A stretch of 64,000 bases of DNA from Prorocentrum cordatum. Taxonomy: Eukaryota > Sar > Dinophyceae > Prorocentrales > Prorocentraceae. The stretch spans positions 227,151 through 291,150 of the forward strand of contig CAUYUJ010015282.1 of assembly GCA_963575745.1 (NCBI GenBank), given 5' to 3'. The number at the start of each line of letters is the position of its first letter. Position 1 is the first letter of the stretch. The notes beneath the pieces were generated by a model that did no database searches, had not been told where the DNA came from, and worked only from the letters and a program-made list of their open reading frames with translations. This document shows, piece after piece, positions 34,353 through 45,787 of the stretch. Both the position numbers and the translations under genes were made by a program.

Positions 34353-35378
34353 CTGATGATGCTGATGATGATGATGAGGAGGAGGAGGAGGAGGAGGAGG
34401 AGGGATACTAAGGATGAGGGGAGGAGGACAGAGGAGGCAGGTTGGAGGAGGAGGAGGAGGAGGAGGAGGAGGAGGAGGAGGAGGTGGAGACGAGGACAAT
34501 CACGATGACGATGATGATGGCGATGACGACGACGAGGAGGAGGAAGAGGTGGAGGAGGAGGAGGAGGGCGAGGAGGAGGAGGAGGAGTCGGCGGAGGAAA
34601 GGAGATCGAGGGACGGAGAACGAAGAAATGATGACGAGGGAAGGAATGGGAGGAAGGGAGGACTCTGAAGAGGATGAAGCGCAGGATGAGGATGAGGATG
34701 AGGATGGGGATGAGTATGAGTATGAGGCGCGGAGGTGGAGGTGGAGGAGGAGGGGGAGGAGGAGGAGGAGGAGGAGGAGGAGGAGGAGGAAGAGGAGGAT
34801 GACGAGGATGTCGATCGCTGCGACAACACACCCCTCCCACGTGCTCTGCATGGGCCCTGGGGCGTCAGGGAGAGTGGTTTGGTGCTGGACATCTGCGGTG
34901 TTTGGGTCGACCCGATCTCGTTTCGTGAAGGAGCTGTGTCTCAGCCATCTTCGTAACACTGCGGCTGAGCAGCACGTCGTTGTCTCCGCTCCTCGCGGGC
35001 AGAGGTCCAGTTCGAGAGCTGCCTTCGGGCGCGACATTGGAGTGCGAACCGGGGCGACACGCTCTCACTCATCCTTTGTGCTAGGTATCTTTCCCCTCTG
35101 ATGTAGAGGACTGTGCCTGAGTTCAATTGCTTAACACGAGGAGGATCATGTGGATGTGTACGACGTAAGGGGAAGAGGTGGAGGAGGAGGGAGGGAGGGA
35201 GGGAGGAGAAGGATGATGTGGAGGTGTGAGGGGTAGGGGGGATGACGACGTCGATGATGCCGATGATGCTGAGGATGATGCTGCTGCTGATGATGATGAT
35301 GCTTAGGAGGATGCTGAGCATCCTTATGATGATGTTGACTCTGACGGTGATGCTGATATTGATGAATGATGTTGGTGG

Positions 35379-35411
<33 letters not shown>

Positions 35412-36329
35412 CGATGAGGGTGTAGGAGAGGTTTTCGATTGTGATCCTAATCCTTTGGATTATTACTTTGAGGATGATGAGGTTTATCATACTGGTGATC
35501 ATTACCATGATCATGAGCATGTCATGCTGTCGATGATGCGTGTGGTGTTGACGATTCTGATTGCGATGATGGTGGTGAGGACGTCGATGATGATACTGCC
35601 GATTAGGATTGTACTTATGATGATGGTGACGATGATGAGGAGCAGGTGGTGCACGAGAAGGATAGAAGATGTTACCTATGATGGTGTGACGATGCGTGTG
35701 ATGGTGCTGCTGCTGCTGATGATGATGGTAGTGGTGGTGATGGTGGTGATGATGCGGGTCATGATGCTGATGTTGCTGATGCTGCAGATACGGATGATAT
35801 TGCTGCTGCTGATGTTGATGCTGCTGATGATGATGATGCTGATGCTGATCCTGTTGCTGATGATGATGACGATGATGAGGATGATGCTGATTATAAGGAT
35901 GACGATGCCGATGGTAATGGTGATGCTGCTGCGTTTGTGGATGATGATGCTGAGGATGCTGATGATGCTGCTGATGATGACGATGCTGATGCTGATGATG
36001 ATCGTGATGATGACGATGCTGCTGATGTTCATGCTGATGTTCATGCTGATGTTGATGGTGGTGCTGATGATGGTGATGCTGAATATTGTAATGTGCTGAT
36101 GATGCTGATGATGCCGACGGTGCTGACGATGACGATGAGGATTGGGACGACGAGTGCGATGCCGAGACTGGTGAGGATGCTTAGGTTGACGTTGCTTATC
36201 ATCACTCAGTATGTTTTATATGTGGTGGCGTGATGCTGATGGTCCCCGAGTCCCTGATGAGGAGGATGAGAAGGAACAGACTTCGCAGGTAAATGAGGAG
36301 AGGGACGCGGAGGAGAAGAGAGAGAGGGG

Positions 36330-36371
<42 letters not shown>

Positions 36372-39300
36372 TGCGGTTCAGGAAATTGCCTGGGAGATGC
36401 GCCGCCTGAAGGCGACCAGGTGCAACACAACCTGTCATGCTGCGTGGTGCTTCGCGTCACGGGCCGTGGCTCTGTGCATCATGTCGGGTCCTTTTTGGGC
36501 CATCTCATGGGCCTTCTGGGAGACGTTCTCGGGCTCCCTTGAGACCCTCCCGTGGTGTCATGAGGAACAAGCACGGTCTGACCATACAGTGGAAACCCAT
36601 GCCAAGAAACACCCTGCTTGCCTCCAAGGAGCCCTGGGTTTCCTGGGTTTCGATGGTTCTACGCATGAAATCGTGACGTCCCCGTGCAAAACATCAGTGG
36701 ACGTCCTGGGGTCCCAGGATTGGGTTTCTTGTGGAAGGGATCTTGTGGTCGAGCTCCTACTGTACAGCTTCGGAGGCTCATGTGCCCCGCCTGGGTCTGC
36801 TCAGAAGCTGGGCGAAGGCTGGCAAACCCGTGGCTACTAAAACGGAGCTCCGAGAAATTGTTGTTTTTCTTCCGGGAAGCAGCCCGTTTACTGTGTAGTG
36901 CGCTGAGCTTGATTCCGGGAATCTGTTTTTTCTTTCCGGGAAGACGGTCTTGGCAGCCACGGATTTGCCAGCCTTTCGCCCAGCCTCCAATCTGCGCTGG
37001 GTGGCGCCAGGGGCGCCGCCAGGGGGCCTCCCCCGCCGACCCACGCAGCGCAGTCTGCCTGTTGCGTGCTGGGGCCTTCTCCTCGGCGGCCCCTGCTAAA
37101 CCTCGTGCGGGATCGCTTGCAGGAGGGAAAGAAACACACACAGACACACTGAATCGTCGACTCCCAGGAAAATATGGGACAAATATTGGAAGTGGGGGGG
37201 AAGACGAAGACCCAGAAAATATGGGAAAATATTAGTGTGTCCCTGGGCCCTGGGCCCCTTCACGCTTTTTGCCCTTGCCGGGCGCTTCTGGGACCGCGCT
37301 CCTCTCGGGCACTCCTGGCGCACAAGTTCGGCCCCCGTCGTGAGGGCACTTCGGCCCTCTTCCGGCCTCCTTGGGCGACTGGGCCCTGGCTCCGTGTGAG
37401 GCCGTGGCGGTGCAGTGTTCGATCCCCTACTAAGACCGTCCAATCGCTCCCCTTGGACGCGCCCTTGCTCCGTCTGGGGCCATCCTGGGTTCATCTCGGG
37501 CCAAAGAAGAGAAGGGGGGGGGGGGGCCACACGCATTTTTATAGCCAACGGGTTTTTCAATATCAGCAGCCTGTTGCGCCCGAGTGACTTTATCCAGCTG
37601 CCTCCAGCAATTCCGCCACCGTGCCAGCGCAGCATTCTGTCAAGCAGTGGCGAAGCGTCCTGGCTCGCTTATAGGCCTACCAAGCAATGTTCTCAGAACC
37701 TTTTTTTTTGTGCACGAAATGTTCTTAGAACATTTCTGGCTGTGACTGTCTTGTTTTCACACATCGGGGCAGAAGGCAGGAGGCTCGAATTATTGGTTCG
37801 CGTTCCCACTCTTTGGGGCGTCTAGGGGCCCTCTTGGGGCATCTGCGGGCGCCCCTTGTGCCGCCTTGGAGCCCTCCATGGCCGTCTTGCAGCTCCTTCG
37901 GGGGCCTCTTGAGCTGTCTCGGGGGAGTCTTGGGGGCTTCTTGGGGCGTCTTGGAGAGTCGGATGATCGAAAATGCGAGAACCCACAACTCACTGAAAAC
38001 GCAAAGGCCTACCACTGGTTTTTGCATCTCGGCGCCGTCTGGAGAGCCTCTTGGGGGCCTCTTTTGGCTCTCTTGGGGCCTCCTGAGCCTTCTTGGGGCG
38101 GAAGGCTCGAATTGTCGGTTCGTGTTCACCCTCGAGAGTCCTCCTTGGAGCCGTCTTGGAGCCCTCTTGGGCAGTCGCGGACGCCTCTAGGAACCCTCTG
38201 GGGCCGTTTTGGTGCCCTCTTCGGGGCCTCTTGGGCCGTCTTGGGGTAGTCCTGGTGGCATCTTAGATCGTCTTGGGACGTCGGAAGCTCGAAAAGGCGA
38301 GAATTTGTAAAGACCTAGGGGGACTCAATGAGTTGTGTTTCTCGACGGGCCCGTAGGCCGTCTTGAAATCATGTTGGGGGCGCCTCGAGGCCAACGTGGC
38401 CCGTGTTGGAGCAATATTGGACTGCCTTGGAGGCATTTGGGTCTCGGGAGCGCCAATCATTCGCATTCCGCGAGGGATTGTGGCCTCGGGAAGGGGGGGT
38501 GGTGCTCGCGACGAATTGCGACTGGGAGAGGGGGGGTCAGGAGGGAAAGCAACACAGACAAGTAATCGTCGATCTCCAGGAAAATAGAGGAAGATATGGG
38601 CAGTGGGGGGGATGACAAATACCCAGAACATGTGGAAACATGTGAAGAATCCTGGGATTTGTGCCTGTTTATTTGTGGGGGGCCCCTTACAAAATTCTAG
38701 ATGCCCGACCCGACAGACCTTGGCATTCTTCCACGCCTCCACTTGCCCATGGCACGGTGGCGGAGTTTTTCTCCTCGCTATCCTCACATTCTCCACGTCG
38801 TCCTCGTCATCGCCTCGTCGCCTTCGCTTCCCTTTCTTCTTCTTAACCCCATACCCACGATAGTAATGTACCCCCCCTATACACATAAGAGTTGATTATC
38901 CACGGCCAATAAGAGTTTGGTCGGGGGCGCGGGGCGCGGAAGCCGAACTTCATTATCACGGGGAAAAGTTCGCCATGGCGTTGTTTTCCTTATGTTGACA
39001 TAGCAACACCAAGCGAAACGAACACGTTTTTTCAGGATGTCTCAAGCGAAACAAATGTCATTATGTCTCTTTGTAGTTCTTTCGGTCTTTCTTTCTTTCT
39101 CTGTCTCTCTCTCTCTCTGTCTCTATCTCTTTCTCCTCCTCCCTCTGGCGCCCTGAACTTGTTTATCGCTGGGAAAACGAAGCACGTGAGCTACCCTACA
39201 CGAGCAGATGAACATTTTGCTTTCATTAAGCGTTAACTTTGGATGTTTGCTATCTTTTTCGCCTCTCCTCCTCTTGCTCTTTCTCCTTCTCCTCCTCCTC

Positions 39301-42300
39301 TTCCTCCTCTACCTCCTCTTCTCTTTCTATATTTCTATTTATCTCTCTATCTTTCTTCTCCTCCCCCTGCCCCCCTGAACTTTTTTTATCGCTGTGGTTG
39401 ATTGTCCTGGGAAATCGAGGCACATGAGGAGTCTCTATAGAAACTCCGAGCTTCAGTTCCGTATTATGAAAATATTAAAAGCCGACAGGTTCCTTCAGCC
39501 TCTTGAAAGGGCTCCAGGGTTTTTCAGTTTCGTTTTTGGAATTTAATGTAAATGTATTAACGGTGAATACTATAGAAGTGAAGCTCAGAGGCGCGCGCGC
39601 ACCTCCTAGCTTCAGTTCTGTATTATAAATTAAAAGCCGACGCGTTCCTTCAGGATGTTTCAGAGAGGACCAAAAGCAAAGGATGTCTCAAGATATCCTC
39701 GGCTTTGGCTCCACTGTTAACATCTTTATGCTGGCCTCTGGTGGGCAACTTTTATTATCACCCCGTAACCGCCGAACTTTATTATCCCTGGGGGTTTATT
39801 CTCGGGGGCATGGGGTTATTATTCTTCTTCTTTGTATGATTATTATTATCATTATTCTTCTTCTTTTTCTTCTTCTTCTCCTTCTTCCCCCAATAAGTCC
39901 ATTGGGCTAAAGCGGCGCTTCCCGTTTTTGTCCGATCAGTTTTTTTTCGGTGAGGCGTGCCGGTCCGAGGGCGTCTCGGAGCCTTCTTGGCACGTGTTGG
40001 TGCCAGCCTGGGACCCACTGCATGTTGGGACAATGCCAGTGTTAAGTTGGGCGTGTCCCTCTGCAGGAGGAATATTAAAGAATAATCCGAAATAGCCTGG
40101 GGACGATTTTTCTACTGTTTTTGGCAATTTTTGAACATTTTTGGCAATTTTTCATTTTTCTTCCAAAATCCGCCTGTAGGAGGACATGCCCGACCTGATG
40201 CTAGTGTCCCATCGTGGGCTGCCTCGGAAACTGGTTGAGCCGTCCCAGGACCGAGTTCCGAGCTGGGACCCCCTGACGGCGCCTCCGGCGCCGGGGGTTC
40301 AGCGCAGATCCAAGAAATCCGCGCGGAGCGCCAAAAGTTTATGTTTATGTTTTTGTTTTCGTCTTCTAGAGTTAGAAGGCTCAGAAGGCAGCGCGCTGTC
40401 ACGTGATGCGGTGGGTACGTGCGGTGTGGCCCGCTGGGGGGAGGGGGAGCATGTCACATGATTTGTACGATGCACCGTTGCCACGTTTTGTGTTACATGG
40501 CGGCAGTGGCTGCAGGACCTCCAGGGTAGATGCACATCATACCCAGCGCCTCGCTGCTGCGCAGCTGAACGGCTTTGGGTTTGGGGTCTCCTCGTGTTGC
40601 TCACTTCTAGACTCCCCGGAGTTCGCTCTGGCTCTCGTAGGGCCCCCCGTGGTCCTTTTTTAGGTGTTGTGCTCGTCTTCTATGGGCCTCTGTACCGCTT
40701 CGCCTCTGTTCCTCTTCGGCTCTCGAGACTCCCGTGCTATCCTGGAGCAGTGAGCAGGGCCACGCATGCTTGCCCGCAGGGCCGGACCCAAACGGTGTTT
40801 TGGCCATCTCGTGGGCCGTCTTGTTTTCCGTTTTGTTTTGCATTTAAGGCGAAGTGAAGGCAAAACGAGGAAGAACGAAAAACAACACGAACACGACAAG
40901 CACCGTCTAGGTTCAGCCCTACGCTTACCCGTGCGCGGGGATTAGCTCCCGCTGGGGCCTCGGACACTCCTAGGGGCCCAGGGGAGCGAAAAAGGGAAAC
41001 ACGGGGTCGTCTTCACGGGCACTGGCGCGTAAGTTCCCCGCGTGAGGCCACGCGTGGGCGCCCCCGTCTCCAATGTGGCGTGCCGCGCTGGCGGCCCGCG
41101 CAAGCTGCGGCGTGAGCTCGTTATGTCGTCTCGACTAAGACCCGTTTTGGTCGTCGCTCAAATGAGGACGATCAGGGGGATTGCTTGCGTTTTGTTGTTC
41201 TTTTGGTTGAGGTTGTGGTTGTTGTTGTGGTTGTTGTTGTTGTTGTTGTTGTTGTCGTTGTCGGTGTCGTTGCTGTTGTTTATTATTTATGTTGTTCATT
41301 ATTGTTGTGGTTGTTGTTGTTGACGATGTGCTTGTTGTTCTATAAATATAAGATCGGTATACAGCGGTGGCAGCAGCAGAACCGGGTAGCGGCTCAGGAT
41401 CTGGAGGGGCATGAGAAACAGCGGGAGCGGGAGCAGGACAGTAGGAGAAGATGCCTTCCTCTTCCTGCTGCTCCTCGCCTCCTCTTCCCTGGGGTTGCGG
41501 ATCTTTCTGGCGCATGCAGTCATTTGGCTTCTGAACATATCCCATGGAAGCCCCCTCCATTCAAACCCGAACGTGCACCTCATTTATTGTTTTCTGATGG
41601 TGGAGCTGGTGATGCCATCTTGGTGCAGCAAGAAGAGGGGAGGCCCCAGCGAGGTCAAGCAACCCGGCAGTGGAGCGGCGGGAGGCCGCAACAAACACCG
41701 AAGTCGGAAGCCTAGGGTGGCGGCAAGGGCGTCAAGAACACGATGCGCATCGTGGAGATGGTCGTGCGGTTCCGACTCACCGCCTCGCGCGAGATCGCCC
41801 ACGTGGCCAGCGCGGTCTTCACCAGACATCGCATTCGATCGCGGCCTCCCCGCGCAGCTGGTGGTCGCGGGCAAGCGCTACGCCGACCAGAGCAACGGCA
41901 TGAAGGCCAAGCAAAGCCAGGGCGAGGAGCAGCACTTCAAGGGGAGAGGGTCGCCCCACGGGCACAGCTTCGTCGCAGCGATGGAGTACTGCGCGTCGCG
42001 AACACCTTCAGCGGGGTCTGCAAAGGGCGAGGATGATAAGCTTCTGCAGGAGAGCAAGGACTGGTGGTGGACCTGATGACGGTAGGTCGGGCAGTTCCGT
42101 CTTTCAGCTGCGAACCTTTGCGCAAGGAGAAAAGGTCCATCGTCATGATGAGAGCGGGTTCCAACAAACCGATGGGAGTGACAGCTTGGGGGCTTATCGG
42201 TTACAGGGGACCGGGGCTTTCGGTAGGGTCGGCGCCGAGGGGGCCCGTTTCGCGCGAGTTTACGGCCTGGGCGAACAAAACAAGCGGATATTGCGTGCCA

Positions 42301-45300
42301 GTGTGCGGCTTCAGCAGCTGATTGGGAGTGGGCAGCTGGCCTCCAACATTCTGTGGAAAGATCGAGGCATCGTACGTCATCGTGCAGTGACCTTGGACAG
42401 CCGCCTATCCTAGCAGTTGTGCTAGCTCGTAAGCGCCCGTCGCAGGCTATAGGGAGGAGCGAAGGTGGCAGTTCGGACCGGGGGCGGGGGGGATGGAACG
42501 GAGCTCCCTGTGCCTGTGGGCCGGCCTCCTTCCGCGGGATGCGTGCCCGCTGGAATGTCGGACGGGGCCAGTGCCTGTGCTGGGGTGAGCGAAGGCCTCG
42601 CTTTAGAGAGTGAATCTGGGTTCCGCAGAGGCCCGCCTCAGAGACTTAGCGCGTGCTGAATTGCAGCGTGTGGCCATGAGGTGATAGTGAGGTAATCAGC
42701 ACAATCAGGAATCCACGGCTTGATTTAATTCTAGTTGTCCTTATCCCTCGTCCTCGTCCTTCTCCTCCTCCTCCATTCTCCCCATCTTCCTCCTCGTCCC
42801 TGCATTCCTTCTTCCTAAGAAATTATTCCTCCCTGTCGCGCCATGGGGCGTGTTGGTGGGGCGGGCCGGGCGTTTCGCTCGAGACTTCCTCACCACTCAT
42901 GATCCGTAGCTGAGAATTTGCAAGAGCTTTGTCGATACAGGGTGGGTCGCTTTCACAACTTGGCTGTCGCTCTCGCGCCGCCCACATTCGTTGCAAGCGT
43001 TTGCAGAAATGTCGAGACATGCGTGTATGTGTTGTGTGTGCGTGCTGAACACTATTCCGCTCCTGTATAAAAAAGGTATTTGAACAATAATTTGGCTCGC
43101 GCCTCAACACCTCAGCTCTCGTCTTTTCAAATTGTTGCTCTCTTCGTAGCGCCGCGCGCATTCGTTTAGAAATATTGCAAAAGGCTTCACGGATGGAGGG
43201 GAATTCCTTTCTTTAAATGTGCGTCTCACCTTACCGCCGCGCGCAGTCGCTTGAAGTTGCAAATTCTCAGTCGTTTTTATAGTTTCTCATGGTTAACGCC
43301 CCAGGATTGGTGTATTCGCGACAATTACTTTGTTTCGCGGCGTTCAAGTCCCAGGAATCGTGTTTTGGCACGATTCAGGACCGTCACGACACAAAACTAA
43401 AGGTCATTCGCGGCGTTGAAGTCCCGCGAATTGTGTTCCGGATTTTCAAACGTTTCTGTTCCAACGGGGCTTTCCTTTCAGTGGATATGGTTCGTGTATA
43501 CGGGTCAACGAACGAGGAACTTAGTGGGAAGGTTTATTGCGCTATCGTGGATGAGTCTCGGGTTTGCACTGGTCCTCCTCCGCCTTCTCCTCATTCCTTC
43601 TGCCCTTCCCCCCCTTCGTTTTCCCTCCTCCTCCTCCTCCTCCTCCGCCGCCCGTTCACATTTCTGTTCCGCGGTCGCCGGGCGACGCGCGCTCGTGGTG
43701 CGGCGGCGGTGGGCGCTTCCGGGGATTCCGGCGGTGCCAGCCGCAGGCGGGACCCACAACGCGTTCACTGCTGGGGAAGTGACGGTGTACTTCGGGGAGG
43801 TCCCCTACGAGGCTGCGTCCTTCTTACTCAGGGGAAGACGCGGGGGGGGGGGGGCACAACCGTCCCAGGCAAACAATTTCAACCCCCCCCCAGATCAGAC
43901 ATGGGAAAGCGGTCTGTGGCCCTCACCCATCCGAGCCCTCCAAGACAGCCCAAATAACCCCCCACCCAAGGGTGACCCCTGCCCACTTCATCATGAAATC
44001 CAGAGTACCCATGCCGCCACCCTTTGCCCGTTGACCCTTTGTTTGGGTCTTCGTCGCTACGGCTGGATTCGACTTCAAATCTTGGTCAGAAATCGCCCTA
44101 GTTACGGTCGGAGTGAGGCGTACAGTCGTCTACGGCTCTGTTCGGCACGAGCAAATTGGGCACGGAAAGATTTGGATACACAGACCGACAGCAATTCCGG
44201 ATCATCCGGAACAGGATTCGTTCTCGGTGCCGCCGTGGGCATTGTCCATGTAAACCAGAAGGCCGCTTGCCCAACAGCGGCCGCTGTCGGTTTTGGATAG
44301 CAGTGTTTGTTGGGCATCGCACCGGCATTCCCGTACCCATTGCGGGCGTTCAGAAAGGCTGCGTTTTGTTACGGTTGGAGCGAAGCGTAACAGCATGTTT
44401 GGTTGGGGGAGGGTGCCCCACGTTCTTTGTTATGTTTGCGTGTTTGTGTGCAGCCGGTTGTATCGCTGGTGCAGCCATTCTGCCTCGCCGCCAACGAAGA
44501 GAGTGTTTGTGTGCAGCCTGGGGGATGGTGTCCTCGAATGTGTTTCGGTTTGACAGCTGTGTTTGTTCAATCCCGTAAAGCTGCGGTTCCAGGCCCTCGG
44601 ATCTTCTCGATTCCAGTTCGACTCCAGTGCGATTCCAGTTCGACTCAAGCTCGACTCGCGTCGACGGACGCTCGACGCCAGAAAGTTCGCCAGAGCGAGC
44701 ATCCTCCCTGGTCCTCCAGCAACCAATTCTCTCGCTCCTACCCCCCATCATGTTGTTTCTCCGTCGTCTTTCCCTCCTGTGCTTCACGGGGAACATGAAT
44801 CACACTCTTCCGGCGTTTCGCTGTTGCCCTTCTCTGCGGCAGTGGTGGAGTCCACCCGGGATAGCCCCCCTCAGGAGCAGCGGACTTCTCTTGCCCTTGG
44901 ACGGGCCTCTTTCGTCCCCTGCTTTTGACCGTCCGTCCCCTCATGTTCGGACTGGTGTGCTCATTCCGCTTTGTTTCCTCTTTCGACCGGAAACGTTCCA
45001 ATTGGAATGGCGCATGCGAAACATCTATTTTTGGAAATCCTATACACGTGACCTAGCCATACACGGGCAGGAAAATGCAAGGATGTCATCAGAGGAGAGG
45101 GGACGGAGTATTAGTGTAGACCCTTCGCTGACAGTAAATACCCTTGGAATTCCAGATCCCAACGTAGGTGAAGGGCGCATCGCAAGCGCCCTCCAGACCA
45201 GCGATCGAAGGTGCTTCCTTTTGCCATTCTACTTCAGCTGCCCTCGAACTTCATGCCTCGACTGACCTTATCTGAACGGCCTCCAACTGTTGAGCGGCAA

Positions 45301-45756
45301 TACCGTTCGGTCGGGCATGTTACTCTACAGTCGAATTTTCGACGACAAATGCAAGATACTCAAATAATACTCGCAAATGGTCGAAACTTGTCAAAAGATC
45401 TTCCCCAGACTATTTTTTCACTATTTTGGAATATTCCTCCTGTAGAGGGACACGCCCGACTTAACAGCACCGCCATCGTGCTACCATCAGGAGCGCCAAG
45501 CAAGGAGCGAACGGCGAGCATCGGCTTCGAATTAGGCTCCCCGACATAGATCTGGGGCGCGGCCCAGAAACCGGAGCCCCTTCTCAGCCCGAGGTCGGTA
45601 ACCACGGCTCGGGTCGCGCACAATACAGTCCCCCCAGGTAGTCCGCGATGGTCTGAGCAGATTCCCCGAATAGTCCCGGCTGGCCTCAGCAGGCCCCCCG
45701 AGCAGTCCGGGGCGAGGAGGAGGAGGAGGAGGAAAGGGAGGAGGAGGGATGCTGCT

Positions 45757-45787
<31 letters not shown>

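Larger units (their letters stand above)
33160..43746. other. Fourth M16 intron, 10.6 kb
   Basis: Starts GTGGTT and ends CCGCAG. Its contents are listed separately: GGA and GAT arrays, a GA run, repeats E, G and H, MITE A copy 2, foldback C copy 3, a GTT array, a decayed protein-coding fragment and repeat F copy 2. Confidence 0.65.

Noticed and set aside
38627-38642. ACATGT-GGAA-ACATGT as a member of the GNRA hairpin family
   Set aside because: Isolated, far outside the retrotransposon, and the AT-rich stem does not fit GCNNG; probably chance.
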